From positions 1 through 64,000 of the forward strand of contig QBYE01000002.1 of the NCBI GenBank assembly GCA_003282985.1: 64,000 bases of DNA, written 5' to 3'. The notes under the pieces are model-generated. The model did not search any database. It saw only the letters and a list, made by a program, of their open reading frames with translations, and was not told the origin of the DNA. Numbering within the stretch: the stretch's first letter is position 1; each line of letters opens with the position of its first letter. The DNA is from Pelagibacteraceae bacterium AG-325-E08. GTDB lineage: Bacteria > Pseudomonadota > Alphaproteobacteria > Pelagibacterales > Pelagibacteraceae. Of the stretch, positions 27,096-35,803 are shown in pieces. A program made the position numbers and the translations under genes.

Positions 27096-27494
27096 CTATT
27101 TTTTTCTTTTATAGTGTTGCTTATTAGGAATAACTGATCTTACACCCCCTTGAGGATTCTCAACATCTCCTGACCTTCGAGGAATTAAATGAAAATGACA
27201 ATGTAAAATAGATTGACCTGAAACCCTCCCTATATTTGTTCCAAGATTAAAACCATCAATATTTGGATCTTTTTTTATTACTTCATCTTTAACTTTCCTA
27301 ATAAGATCGTTACAAGCTACTAGTTCTTCATCAGTTAATTCAAAAAAATCTTTTATATGTCTTTTGGGTATTATTAGACAATGGTATTTAGAAACAGGAT
27401 AGGTATCATAACTTGCATAAGCTAATTCATTCTGAGTAGCAAAACCACTCTCTTTAGTATTACAGAATAAGCATGGGTTATTTGGATCTTTCAT
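27096..27494 (-). CDS. HIT family nucleotide-binding protein
   Basis: This 132-residue member of the histidine-triad superfamily has the active-site motif HCHFHLIPR near residue 98. A zinc-binding-type CLFCNT segment is near the start, and LIIPKRHIKDFFEL near residue 40 is typical. Such proteins hydrolyse nucleotide phosphoramidates or dinucleoside polyphosphates in the cytoplasm. It is the last gene of a minus-strand operon after pabB, pabA and the pabC-like gene, sharing one base with the last. A role in folate synthesis is not implied by the family. Confidence 0.9.
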   Translation of the reverse strand: MKDPNNPCLFCNTKESGFATQNELAYASYDTYPVSKYHCLIIPKRHIKDFFELTDEELVACNDLIRKVKDEVIKKDPNIDGFNLGTNIGRVSGQSILHCHFHLIPRRSGDVENPQGGVRSVIPNKQHYKRKK

Positions 27495-28270
27495 TAATTA
27501 AACCTATATAAATTAGAATTTCTGATAGCTAAACGGTAATATCTTAAAAATATATTGTAATGTTTTAAATTTTTTCTTTTCCAACCAATTTGTCTAATTG
27601 TTTTGACTGAAGTTACACCTTTGCCAGAACCAATTAATAATATTTCATCAAATTTCTTCAATTCTTTAACAAAAATTTCTTTTTTGTAAATTTTTTTAAC
27701 CTTGGATTTAAAATATTTATATGTGATCCCCTCGTAATAATCTTTTTTTGGTGTAAAAATTTTATCATTCCTAACAAACAAAAGATTAGAGGTACCTGTT
27801 TCAAAAAGTTTCTTATTAAAAACAAGACCAATATCAGATTTAGTATTATCCATTTGAGATAAATGAGATAATATTTTTTTGTATTTTAAGTTTTTAAATT
27901 GAGGTTTTTCTCTTTTAAGATTTACAAGTTTTAAATTAAAATTTAATTTTGGAGTTAAACGTTTTCTTAAAGATATTGATATAGTATTTTTATTAAGAGC
28001 AATTCTAAGCAGGTGATTATAATTTTTTTTTTTTGATAGATTTTTATTTAATATTTGAAGAATATTGCTCTTAATAAATCTTTTATTTATTTTATACTTT
28101 TTTAAAGATTTGAGAAGATTGGACAAATGATTTTTAAAAAATAAAATCTTAGGTGGCTTACCAAAAATCCACATGGTTGTAAAAATTCCATGGTCACCCC
28201 ATAAATCTTTAAAATCTATTTCTTTAAGATCTTTAAGATGATAAGATTTTTTTAATAAGAAAGTTACCAT
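27494..28270 (-). CDS. pabC: Class IV aminotransferase (aminodeoxychorismate lyase, PabC-like)
   Basis: The 258-residue protein is a fold-type IV PLP enzyme. WGDHGIFTTMW near residue 24 is the typical N-terminal motif, and the Lys in YKKILSHLSQMDN near residue 135 is placed as the PLP-binding Lys. The segment KLFETGTSNLLFVR near residue 160 with an (E)xGTSN motif is the family hallmark. In the pab context it most likely converts 4-amino-4-deoxychorismate to p-aminobenzoate and pyruvate. The protein is extremely rich in Lys and Asn. It overlaps pabA by 38 bp if the first ATG is used; a later start is possible. Confidence 0.78.
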   Translation of the reverse strand: MVTFLLKKSYHLKDLKEIDFKDLWGDHGIFTTMWIFGKPPKILFFKNHLSNLLKSLKKYKINKRFIKSNILQILNKNLSKKKNYNHLLRIALNKNTISISLRKRLTPKLNFNLKLVNLKREKPQFKNLKYKKILSHLSQMDNTKSDIGLVFNKKLFETGTSNLLFVRNDKIFTPKKDYYEGITYKYFKSKVKKIYKKEIFVKELKKFDEILLIGSGKGVTSVKTIRQIGWKRKNLKHYNIFLRYYRLAIRNSNLYRFN

Positions 28271-28790
28271 TGTTTGTTAAGAATGACTCTGGGTGAAATT
28301 GAAATCCATAAATCTTATCCTTATTATTTTCAAAAGCCATAGCTACTTTTGATTCTAAGCATCTCATAGTTATCTCAAAATCTTTAATTTTAAAAGGTTC
28401 TTTTAATTTTAAAGAATGATAACGACCAACTTTAAATATTTGATTTTTTTTAAATAATGAATTTTTACTATTGACCCTAATATTGGATTGATACCCATGG
28501 TAAATTTTATTTTGTTCTACAATTTGTGCACCTTCACAAAATAGTATCTGTTGAAATCCTAGACAAATACCAATTATTTTCTTTTTACCCTTGAATTGAT
28601 TATAGATCTTAGAGGTTAATGGATAATTTTTAGGATTTCCTGGACCAGGTGAAAAAACAATTACTTTTGCTTTATTGAGTTTTATTTTGTCAACTTTGTT
28701 ATAGTTATCACATTTAACTTCATCAAATAATGAGAGTTGATGAACAACATTATGTGTAAAAGAATCTTGATGGTCTATTACATAAATCAT
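28233..28790 (-). CDS. pabA: Aminodeoxychorismate synthase glutamine amidotransferase (PabA/TrpG type)
   Basis: This is a class I glutamine amidotransferase of 185 residues that supplies ammonia to PabB. The catalytic triad is visible: Cys in IIGICLGFQQIL near residue 76, and His and Glu in FQFHPESFLTNNG near residue 168. VFSPGPGNPKNYP near residue 50 forms the oxyanion-strand loop. Sequence alone does not separate PabA from TrpG, but its place between pabB and a pabC-like gene, with 4-bp and 38-bp overlaps, favours folate synthesis. Confidence 0.85.
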   Translation of the reverse strand: MIYVIDHQDSFTHNVVHQLSLFDEVKCDNYNKVDKIKLNKAKVIVFSPGPGNPKNYPLTSKIYNQFKGKKKIIGICLGFQQILFCEGAQIVEQNKIYHGYQSNIRVNSKNSLFKKNQIFKVGRYHSLKLKEPFKIKDFEITMRCLESKVAMAFENNKDKIYGFQFHPESFLTNNGNFLIKKILSS

Positions 28791-29947
28791 TTAAATAGAT
28801 CGATTAATGCTTTTGCTTTAATAAAATTTTCACTAAATTCATGCTTTGCATTACTGTCAACAACAACACCCGATGCTACAGAGATTTCGGAAATATTTTT
28901 ATAGTTTAGAATTGATCTAATAATAATATTAAATTTCATATCTCCATTAAACTTAAGATACCCAAAACTTCCAGTATAAATGTTTCTATTTTCTTTTTCT
29001 TGATTATTGAGAAGATTAAGAGTGCTAATCTTTGGACAGCCAATTACTGATCCCCCTGGCATCATTGCTTTAATTATATCTATATTTTTAATGTTCTTTT
29101 TAACTTTACCTTTGATTAAACTAACATAATGAAAAAGATCTTTATATTCTTCGACAGCTTTTTCCTTAGATAGCTTAACAGTACCGACTTTACAGATCCG
29201 CGACATATCACTTCTTTCCATGTCTACAATCATATTATGTTCTTTGGTTTCTTTAAGATTATTTCTAAAATAACTTAAGGCTTTAATTTTATTCATTCTT
29301 TTATTTTTTCTAACTGTCCCAGCTATAGGCTTGGTAGTGATTAAAGACCCCTTTTTGGTAATCAAATTTTCAGGTGAACAACTAATAATGGAATAATCTT
29401 TGTCTCTGATCATAAAAGCTTCAGGGGCTAAATTTGTTTTTGAAAGTCTACAAAAAAAATCTAATGGGTCAATTGTAGATTTAAGTTTATATTTTGTGCA
29501 AATCTTAATTTGGTAAGTTTCACCACTTTTGATTTTTTTTTTAAATTTATCAAAAATTTTTGTGTAGGATTTTCTATTAATATTAATCTTAAATTTTTTT
29601 TTCAGTCTGACTTTATCAATCCTATAATTGACTAGATTGTTAGAATAGCTTATTTTTTTTTCTGGCTTATAGAATATTCCTTTTGGAAAATTCATACTTT
29701 TTTGTTTTGGAACTTTAATTCCAATTAAATTATTTAATAATTCATATCCAAAAAAACCAATAAATAAATCTGTGTCTTGAGGTTTTTTATTAATTCTTTT
29801 CTTATTTAAAAAACCAGAGACATTTTTGTTATTTAAAGTAATCTTTTTTGAAAAGTCTGTATATAAATTAAACCCATTTATTGATTTATATATGGCGTAA
29901 GCTTTACCTGATGTATGAATCTCTTTAAGTTGATTTTCTTTGCTCAA
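28787..29947 (-). CDS. pabB: Aminodeoxychorismate synthase component I (PabB)
   Basis: PabB aminates chorismate to 4-amino-4-deoxychorismate on the way to folate. The 386-residue protein contains the chorismate-binding domain motifs: SGETYQIKICTKY near residue 156, TKPIAGTVRKNKRM near 216, ETKEHNMIVDMERSDMSRIC near 240, PGGSVIGCPKIST near 298 and the terminal SVASGVVVDS near 357. The Lys in PIAGT (versus the Ala position in TrpE-type enzymes) is consistent with PabB. The N-terminal domain is short. It is the first gene of pabB-pabA-pabC-HIT and follows the MFS gene by 1 bp. Confidence 0.87.
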   Translation of the reverse strand: MSKENQLKEIHTSGKAYAIYKSINGFNLYTDFSKKITLNNKNVSGFLNKKRINKKPQDTDLFIGFFGYELLNNLIGIKVPKQKSMNFPKGIFYKPEKKISYSNNLVNYRIDKVRLKKKFKININRKSYTKIFDKFKKKIKSGETYQIKICTKYKLKSTIDPLDFFCRLSKTNLAPEAFMIRDKDYSIISCSPENLITKKGSLITTKPIAGTVRKNKRMNKIKALSYFRNNLKETKEHNMIVDMERSDMSRICKVGTVKLSKEKAVEEYKDLFHYVSLIKGKVKKNIKNIDIIKAMMPGGSVIGCPKISTLNLLNNQEKENRNIYTGSFGYLKFNGDMKFNIIIRSILNYKNISEISVASGVVVDSNAKHEFSENFIKAKALIDLFK

Positions 29948-29948
29948 T

Positions 29949-31169
29949 TTATTGTGTTTTTAATCTCAAAACTGGTTGTTCTTTTATTGGTAAATGAATT
30001 ATTGCTGCAAAGACAGATAAAGCAATTGCTAAATACCACGCGTAATCATATGACCCATAAAGATCGTGGAATAAACCTCCAAGATATGCTCCAAAGAATG
30101 ATCCAATTTGGTGACTTAAAAATACGATACCATATAAAAGTCCTAAGTATTTTGTACCAAACATATGTGCAACTATTCCACTTGTTGCAGGTACAGTTGA
30201 TAGCCATAAAAAACCAAAACTTGCTCCAAAAATGAAAGAGTTGATATTACTAGCTGGTAAAAATATGAATAAAATAATTGATATCCCTCTAAGGCTATAG
30301 ATTGTACTTAATATTATCTTCTTACTCATTTTTGTTGATAGATAACCACTACAAAGTGAGCCAAAAATATTGAATAATCCAATTAAAGATAAAATTGCTG
30401 CAGCAGTCCAGCTTTCTAATCCACGATCTATTACGTAGGTTGGAACATGTGTGCCTACTAGAGTTATATGAAAACCACATACAAAAAAACCAGAAACTAA
30501 TAAAATATAACTTTTTGTTCCAAACGCCTCCTTAATAGCATCAGATAAACTTTGAGTATTAGGTTTTTCAATAGTTTGTTCTAATGAAGGTGATCTAACA
30601 AAAAATGAAATGCCTAATCCAATAACTAAAGCTACTAAAAAAGATAATAATGTTATCTCCCAACCATTTTCTGTTAAAGAATATTGAGTTAATATTGGAG
30701 ATAAAAAATATCCAAAAGATCCAACTGCCGTAACTATACTCATGGCGATTGTTCTATTTGATAATGGAAAATGTTTTCCAACTATAGACATTGGAATACT
30801 AATAGCTGTTCCTCCTAGACCAATTCCTATTAAAACTCCCATATCTATTTGAAAAAAAATTCCAGTATTAGGCCCCGCATATAAAAAATAAACACCTGCT
30901 ATAAAAAAAAGAAATGCTAATGCAATCGCTTTATGACCACCATACTTATCAGCAATTGCACCAAATATAGGCCCGGTTAATCCCCACATTAACATTTGGA
31001 TTCCAATTGATAGTCCTGATTGGGTTAAAGAAATTCCTAAATCATCTTTAAAGTCCATGAAAAACATTCCAAAAGTTTGTCTTACACCCAATGAAATCAA
31101 GACCACTAAGCTGGCGGCAATCAAGGTAATTAAAGCGGTATTATTTCTTATAAATTTTTCAGAAGACAT
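29949..31169 (-). CDS. Major facilitator superfamily permease
   Basis: This 406-residue protein has 12 hydrophobic segments in two six-helix halves. The A-motif is visible as GAIADKYGGHKA near residue 70, and its counterpart is GYLSTKMSKK in the second half. RQTFGMFFMDFKDDLGIS near residue 25 resembles the monocarboxylate/oxalate-formate-type MFS branch. It lies 3 bp downstream of metC and 1 bp before pabB, all minus strand, suggesting one long transcript. The substrate is unknown. Confidence 0.85.
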   Translation of the reverse strand: MSSEKFIRNNTALITLIAASLVVLISLGVRQTFGMFFMDFKDDLGISLTQSGLSIGIQMLMWGLTGPIFGAIADKYGGHKAIALAFLFFIAGVYFLYAGPNTGIFFQIDMGVLIGIGLGGTAISIPMSIVGKHFPLSNRTIAMSIVTAVGSFGYFLSPILTQYSLTENGWEITLLSFLVALVIGLGISFFVRSPSLEQTIEKPNTQSLSDAIKEAFGTKSYILLVSGFFVCGFHITLVGTHVPTYVIDRGLESWTAAAILSLIGLFNIFGSLCSGYLSTKMSKKIILSTIYSLRGISIILFIFLPASNINSFIFGASFGFLWLSTVPATSGIVAHMFGTKYLGLLYGIVFLSHQIGSFFGAYLGGLFHDLYGSYDYAWYLAIALSVFAAIIHLPIKEQPVLRLKTQ

Positions 31170-31172
31170 ATT

Positions 31173-32348
31173 TTATTTTAAATGTTTAAGAGCTTGCTTA
31201 ATATCAGCGATAAGGTCGCTAGGATCTTCAAGACCAATGTGTAATCTAACAAGATGTTCATCTTTTGATAAGCTCATAAATTTTCTATTTCCAGTTTCTC
31301 TAAACTCTTGATGTAAAACTAAACTTTCAAAACCACCCCAGCTATAGCCATATCCAAAAAGCTTAAGAGAATTCACAAATTTTCTCACTGAATTAATATT
31401 CTTAGCTTTTATTTTTAATCCCATTAAACCTGAGGCACCAGAATAATATTTTTTCCACATTCTGAAGTTGTGTGAGTTTTTTTTATATGGATAGAGAAGT
31501 TTGATTTTTTTATTTTTAGACAAAAATTCAGCAATTTTTTTTGCATTTTCTCTATGTCTGTCTAATCTAACATCTAATGTTCTTAAACCCCTGGTAATTA
31601 AATAAGCGTCATCTGGTCCTAATCTGAGACCTGTAATCTTCTCAGCTGCCTTTACTTTGTTAAAAACTTTTTTATTTACTGCAAGACTGCCTCCCATTAC
31701 ATCTGAATGTCCAGAATAATATTTTGTAGCCGATACAATAGACATATCAAAACCAAATTTAATCGGCTTAAAATAGTATGGTGTCGCCCAAGTATTGTCT
31801 ATAGCAGTAATAATTTTATTTTTTTTGGCAATAGAAATTATTTTTCCCAAATCCTGAAATTCAAAAGAATTACTACCAGGATTTTCAACAAAAATTAATT
31901 TTGTTTTTTTTGAGATATTATTTTCAAGCGTTTTTAAATTAGCAGGATCATAAAATATTGTTTTGATCTTAAATTCTTTGAGAAAATCTTCAGTTAAAAT
32001 TCTTGTAGGACTATAAACTGGGTCAGCTACAATTATTTCATCACCTGGCCTTACAATACTAAATATTGATAAAAAAACTGATCCAAACCCTGTTGGTGTT
32101 GTAAAAACATGATAACTTTCTTCAAGTTTAGTTAATATCTTTTGCAATATATAAGTTGTAGAAGTTCCTTGTCTTCCATAGTCATAATGACCTCCTGTTG
32201 GATTTTTTATAGCTTTTACTTGCGTCTTTCGTATATCTCGCATTGATTTAAATATAATTGTTGAAGCTCTAACAACAGGTGGATTTACTGACTGATTATG
32301 AAAGTCTTTTGCGGTATGTTTTAAAAAAGTCTTAAAAGATTTTGTCAT
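31173..32348 (-). CDS. metC: Cystathionine beta-lyase (trans-sulfuration PLP enzyme)
   Basis: The 391-residue protein is a Cys/Met-metabolism PLP enzyme. It shows VVRASTIIFKS near residue 24, YGRQGTSTTYILQ near 57, the PLP-phosphate loop TPTGFGSVFLS near 84, and SATKYYSGHSDVMGG near 202, whose Lys is the Schiff-base residue. The C-terminal GYGYSWGGFESLVL and VRLHIGLEDPSDLI motifs match MetC/MetB-type enzymes, and the Trp-rich GYSWGGFES segment favours cystathionine beta-lyase. It would release homocysteine, pyruvate and ammonia from cystathionine. It is divergent from a tiny basic ORF. Confidence 0.87.
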   Translation of the reverse strand: MTKSFKTFLKHTAKDFHNQSVNPPVVRASTIIFKSMRDIRKTQVKAIKNPTGGHYDYGRQGTSTTYILQKILTKLEESYHVFTTPTGFGSVFLSIFSIVRPGDEIIVADPVYSPTRILTEDFLKEFKIKTIFYDPANLKTLENNISKKTKLIFVENPGSNSFEFQDLGKIISIAKKNKIITAIDNTWATPYYFKPIKFGFDMSIVSATKYYSGHSDVMGGSLAVNKKVFNKVKAAEKITGLRLGPDDAYLITRGLRTLDVRLDRHRENAKKIAEFLSKNKKIKLLYPYKKNSHNFRMWKKYYSGASGLMGLKIKAKNINSVRKFVNSLKLFGYGYSWGGFESLVLHQEFRETGNRKFMSLSKDEHLVRLHIGLEDPSDLIADIKQALKHLK

Positions 32349-32355
32349 AAAAAAA

Positions 32356-32384
32356 TTGATATGCTAGAGGGACAATGCTATATC
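32356..32384 (+). promoter_or_regulatory. Sigma-70-type promoter for the 27-residue basic ORF
   Basis: TTGATA at 32356-32361 and TATATC at 32379-32384 are separated by 17 bp, with a TG-like extension (TGC) before the -10. This places transcription start near 32391, about 30 bp before the ORF at 32422. It points away from metC. Confidence 0.5.
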
Positions 32385-32421
32385 CCACAATGAAATTCAA
32401 TAAATTAATGAATAGGACTTA

Positions 32422-32505
32422 ATGAGTTATCCAAAAAAACATAGGGGCCGAAGAAAAATGGGCTCTAAAAAAAGAAGAGCTAGAAAAAAGAATAAAAAGA
32501 AATAG
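32422..32505 (+). CDS. 27-residue highly basic peptide (ribosomal-protein-like)
   Basis: An ATG at 32422 opens a 28-codon frame ending at TAG (32503-32505). Ten Lys, six Arg and one His make 17 of 27 residues basic, and there are no acidic residues. AGGA lies 6-7 bp upstream and a promoter-like pair lies at 32356-32384, so it looks expressed. The pattern HRGRRKM followed by SKKRRARKK resembles, loosely, the tiny bacterial AURKAIP1/COX24-type ribosomal peptides (mycobacterial bS22, mitochondrial mS38). Thx/bS31-like peptides are the other option. It ends 1 bp before the convergent mnmA stop. The assignment to the ribosome is inference. Confidence 0.6.
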   Translation: MSYPKKHRGRRKMGSKKRRARKKNKKK

Positions 32506-32506
32506 C

Positions 32507-33625
32507 TTATTCCTTTATCCAACCACCTCCCATTACTTTATACCCTAATGTGTCTTTATAATAAAAAACACATGCTTGACCTGGAGATATACCATCCTCT
32601 GTTTCTACTAAATCAACTTTTGCATTATTTTGATCATTAAAATTTACTTTTGCATCTAGTAATTTTCCAGTTGATCTAACTTTAACATAAATATTTTTAT
32701 TAAATTCACTTTTGTCTGAAAGTAAATTGATATTTTTTAGTATAATATTTTTTTTTCCTAAATTTTCTTTTGGACCAACCACTATCTCATTTTTTTCCGA
32801 ATTTATTTTTAGTACATATAATGGGTCTTTATCTGAAACTTTAATTCCTTTTCTCTGACCAATAGTAAAATTAATAATTCCATTATGAACACCTATTACT
32901 TGACCCTCTAAGTTTTTTATATTTCCTTTTTTAAAAGACTCTGGTTTAAATTTTTGTATAACAGATGCATAATCTCCATTTGGTACAAAACATATATCCT
33001 GACTATCTGGTTTATCTGCAACGTTTAAATCTAGTTTTTTTGCTATGTCTCTAGTTTGGTTTTTTAGTAAACCCCCTAATGGAAATCTTAAATAATTTAA
33101 CTGTTCTCTAGTGGTGTTAAATAAAAAATAACTTTGATCCCTGTTTTCGTCTATAGCTCTGTACATATTAGTAGAATTATTTTCCGTAATACTTTTTACA
33201 TAATGACCAGTAATTAAAGCATCAGCTTTTAAATCTTTTGAAACTTCAAACAAATCTTTAAATTTAACTGTTTGATTACATTGAACACAAGGTATTGGAG
33301 TCTCACCTTTCAAATAACTTTCAACAAAATTGTCTATTACACCCTGTTTGAATTTATTTTGATAATATAAAACTTTATGTTCTATATCTAATTTCTGAGC
33401 GACTCTTTTTGCATCCATTATATCTTGTCCAGAACAACATTGTTTTGAGGCTGCAACCTCTTTACCGTCATCATAAAGCTTTAATGTTATACCTATCACA
33501 TTGAAACCTTCTTTCTTCATCATGCCGGCCACAGTTGAAGAATCTACTCCACCTGACATTGCAACAACTACTGTTGTGTCTGAGGGTTTTTTATCCAAAC
33601 CTATAGAATTTAAATCATTATTCAT
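32507..33625 (-). CDS. mnmA: tRNA 2-thiouridine(34) synthase MnmA
   Basis: MnmA is the ATP-dependent thiolase that puts sulfur on U34 of Lys, Glu and Gln tRNAs. The 372-residue protein has the PP-loop [10 protein letters not shown] near residue 22, a CVQCN segment near 120 containing a catalytic Cys, [11 protein letters not shown] near 137, DQSYFLFNT near 162 and [13 protein letters not shown] near 208 with the second catalytic Cys. The C-terminal beta-barrel ends with [11 protein letters not shown]. The length is typical. It is divergent from the DUF3553-cysQ operon by 41 bp. Confidence 0.95.
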   Translation of the reverse strand: MNNDLNSIGLDKKPSDTTVVVAMSGGVDSSTVAGMMKKEGFNVIGITLKLYDDGKEVAASKQCCSGQDIMDAKRVAQKLDIEHKVLYYQNKFKQGVIDNFVESYLKGETPIPCVQCNQTVKFKDLFEVSKDLKADALITGHYVKSITENNSTNMYRAIDENRDQSYFLFNTTREQLNYLRFPLGGLLKNQTRDIAKKLDLNVADKPDSQDICFVPNGDYASVIQKFKPESFKKGNIKNLEGQVIGVHNGIINFTIGQRKGIKVSDKDPLYVLKINSEKNEIVVGPKENLGKKNIILKNINLLSDKSEFNKNIYVKVRSTGKLLDAKVNFNDQNNAKVDLVETEDGISPGQACVFYYKDTLGYKVMGGGWIKE

Positions 33626-33666
33626 TTGATGGTATTTATACTTATTTCTAATATAAGTTAAATTAA

Positions 33667-33837
33667 ATGATTTTAGATTATGAACCAGGTGACAAAGTTG
33701 AAAATCCTAACAATAAAGAATGGGGCATAGGTCAAGTTCAATCAATAATTAAGGATAAAGTAACTGTAAATTTTGAAAATGCTGGAAAAAAAGTGATAAA
33801 TGCGAAAAATATAGAATTAATAAAATTAAATGACTGA
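33667..33837 (+). CDS. DUF3553-like small protein (56 aa)
   Basis: The ATG at 33667 opens a 56-residue frame ending at TGA 33835-33837. The sequence begins [19 protein letters not shown] and continues with [21 protein letters not shown], a small beta-barrel-like pattern that matches DUF3553, in which a short SH3/KOW-like domain binds nucleic acid or UvrD-type helicase partners in larger proteins. It overlaps cysQ by 8 bp in another frame, so the two are co-translated. The function is unknown. Confidence 0.75.
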   Translation: MILDYEPGDKVENPNNKEWGIGQVQSIIKDKVTVNFENAGKKVINAKNIELIKLND

Positions 33838-34603
33838 ATTAAATTTAAAAAAAATTACTGAAGAATTAATTGATACCTTTTTATATGCTGGAGAAATTTC
33901 GTTAGAACTTCGAAAAAAAGGGTTAATCAAAGAAATAAAGTCAGATAATACACCTGTTAGTAATGGTGATCTAGAGGTCAATAAAATTATTACTAATAAA
34001 ATAAAAAATATTACTCCTAAAATACCAATTGTTTCAGAAGAAACTTCTGACAATAAGTCTATAAAAAATTTAAAGGATTTTTGGTTAATTGATCCAATAG
34101 ACGGTACTTATGATTATATTAATAATTTAGAAGAGTTTACAATTAATGCTGGTCTTATAATTAACAATAATCCAGTTATAGGATTGATAAATGCACCTTC
34201 TAAAAAAAGAATGTTTTATTCTTATGGTAATAATTTAGCTTTTGAAATCATAGATGGAAAGACTATTAAATTAAATTGTTCAAAAAACTTTAACAAAAAT
34301 GAAATTAAATTTGTCTCTTACTCAAACAAAATAAAACCAGAGATAGAAGCAATTCACAAAAAACTTAATGTAAAAAAATATGTAAGAATGAAGAGTTCAC
34401 TAAAATTTTGTGTAATTGCTGCAGGAGAATATGATGGATATGTTGCTGAACCAAGAGCTTGTGAATGGGATATTGCTGCTGGTCATGCAATTCTAAAACA
34501 TGCTGGAGGTGTGGTAACAGATTTTGATAATAAAGAGATAAAATATGGAAAAAGAGATTTTAAAAACCCAAGCTTAATTCTAAAAAGTAAGAATATATTG
34601 TAA
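33830..34603 (+). CDS. cysQ: 3'(2'),5'-bisphosphate nucleotidase CysQ
   Basis: CysQ hydrolyses 3'-phosphoadenosine 5'-phosphate to AMP and belongs to the lithium-sensitive inositol-phosphatase superfamily. The 257-residue protein has the metal-binding motifs: the VSEETSDN loop near residue 66, WLIDPIDGTYDYIN near 86 and EPRACEWDIAAGHAIL near 207. It sits between DUF3553 (8-bp overlap) and a small membrane gene (1-bp overlap). CysQ may recycle PAP from acyl-carrier-protein synthesis in an organism without assimilatory sulfate reduction; that is an inference. Confidence 0.88.
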   Translation: MTELNLKKITEELIDTFLYAGEISLELRKKGLIKEIKSDNTPVSNGDLEVNKIITNKIKNITPKIPIVSEETSDNKSIKNLKDFWLIDPIDGTYDYINNLEEFTINAGLIINNNPVIGLINAPSKKRMFYSYGNNLAFEIIDGKTIKLNCSKNFNKNEIKFVSYSNKIKPEIEAIHKKLNVKKYVRMKSSLKFCVIAAGEYDGYVAEPRACEWDIAAGHAILKHAGGVVTDFDNKEIKYGKRDFKNPSLILKSKNIL

Positions 34604-34746
34604 TGGATGAACAACTCAAAATAATACTTATTATAATAGTATCAGTTTCAATTTTTGGATTAATTACATTCGTATTTGTAAAAAATTATATCAGAAACAA
34701 AATTGATTTTTTAGTTAAAAAAGAAAAAGATAAAAATCTAAAGTAG
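34603..34746 (+). CDS. Small single-pass membrane protein (47 aa)
   Basis: The ATG at 34603 overlaps the cysQ stop by one base (TAATG). The frame encodes 47 residues: a short start (MDEQLK), one hydrophobic helix at about residues 7-26, and a Lys/Arg-rich cytoplasmic tail. It ends at TAG 34744-34746, overlapping the end of the convergent recX gene by 9 bp. The stop-start overlap supports translation coupled to cysQ. I recognise no family. Confidence 0.6.
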   Translation: MDEQLKIILIIIVSVSIFGLITFVFVKNYIRNKIDFLVKKEKDKNLK

Positions 34747-35301
34747 TTTTATTATTTTTAGATAATCATCTTTATCTATATCCATAATTTTTTTTGATGT
34801 TTCAAAGTCAAAACCATTTCTTGCTAACAAAGAAATATCTTTTTTATAAAATAAGGGTCTATTATCCTCTGTTCTAGCGGGACCAATTCTTTTTTTTTTA
34901 CATATTTTTATCGCAGAGAAGAAATCTTGATCAGAATTTTCATCTTTAATCTTATTAACTGTATCTTTTATGAATTCATCATTTATACCTTTACCAACTA
35001 GATAACTTCTTATTTTATTAATTGAATTTCCTCTCTGGATCATACTTTTTGCTTTGCTATCTGAATAAAATTTATCATTTATAAATTTACTTTTTTCTAG
35101 ATCTGAAAGAACAATATCTATTAAATTAGTCACATCTTGTTTTTTAACATTTGGCACTGAAGTTTTAAGATATTTCTTTAAAAGGTAAGTCTTTAGTTGT
35201 TGTTTTGAGGGAGCATACTTTTCAACATAAGCAAACGCAAAATTTCTCATTTCCTCAACAGTTACCTTTAAAGTTTTTTTTCGATTTCTTATAGGAATCA
35301 T
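34738..35301 (-). CDS. recX: RecX family regulatory protein
   Basis: RecX binds RecA filaments and limits RecA activity. The 187-residue protein is all-helical, made of the three tandem three-helix repeats of the family: FAFAYVEKYAPSKQQLKTYL near residue 27, DLEKSKFINDKFYSDSKAKSMIQRGNS near residue 68 with the conserved D-x-x-F/Y helix, and KIRSYLVGKGINDEFI near 98. A third repeat is more diverged. Alphaproteobacterial RecX is often this long and poorly conserved. recA is not in the window. It is divergent from the ABA4-like gene with a 2-bp overlap. Confidence 0.82.
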   Translation of the reverse strand: MIPIRNRKKTLKVTVEEMRNFAFAYVEKYAPSKQQLKTYLLKKYLKTSVPNVKKQDVTNLIDIVLSDLEKSKFINDKFYSDSKAKSMIQRGNSINKIRSYLVGKGINDEFIKDTVNKIKDENSDQDFFSAIKICKKKRIGPARTEDNRPLFYKKDISLLARNGFDFETSKKIMDIDKDDYLKIIKLL

Positions 35302-35803
35302 GGATAGATTTACTATAATATATTTTGAAATGTTCGAACAAATTTATAATTATTTTACAATTGAAATGCTCTATTATTGGGTGAATTTAGGAGTTATCCC
35401 TTTTTGGTTAATGTTAATTTTTTTTCCCCAGTCTTATTTATGTAGATTCTTTGTAACTTCAATACTACCTATCATTTTACTAAGTGGGGCTTATATTTTT
35501 GTACTTTATAGATCATATCTAACTTCTTACGATTTTGGTGGTAATTTTAAACTTTATCTTGGACTTGAAAGTTTATCCATATTATTTACTAACAATTTTT
35601 ATATTATGGTTTTTTGGATACATTTTATTGCAATTAATCTTTTTACAGGTGGTTGGATAGTAAAAGACTCTCAAAAATTTTCAATTAACAAAATTCTTTT
35701 GTCGGTACCCTTGATTGTTACGTATTTGATTGGTCCGTTAGGTTTGTTTATGTATTGGCTAATAAAAATTTTTTATGCCAAAAGTATAAATCTTCATGAC
35801 TAA
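35300..35803 (+). CDS. ABA4-like family membrane protein
   Basis: The 167-residue protein has four or five hydrophobic segments and the ABA4-like (DUF4281) pattern: WIHFIAINLFTGGWIVKDSQ near residue 115 (His, Phe and Asp as in the family W-H-x-x-x-D-L-F-x-G signature) and LIGPLGLFMYWLIK near the end. Plant ABA4 works in neoxanthin synthesis; bacterial members are uncharacterised. The real start may be the ATG at 35330, because the one at 35300 overlaps the divergent recX start. It overlaps the following isomerase gene by 8 bp. Confidence 0.72.
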   Translation: MDRFTIIYFEMFEQIYNYFTIEMLYYWVNLGVIPFWLMLIFFPQSYLCRFFVTSILPIILLSGAYIFVLYRSYLTSYDFGGNFKLYLGLESLSILFTNNFYIMVFWIHFIAINLFTGGWIVKDSQKFSINKILLSVPLIVTYLIGPLGLFMYWLIKIFYAKSINLHD

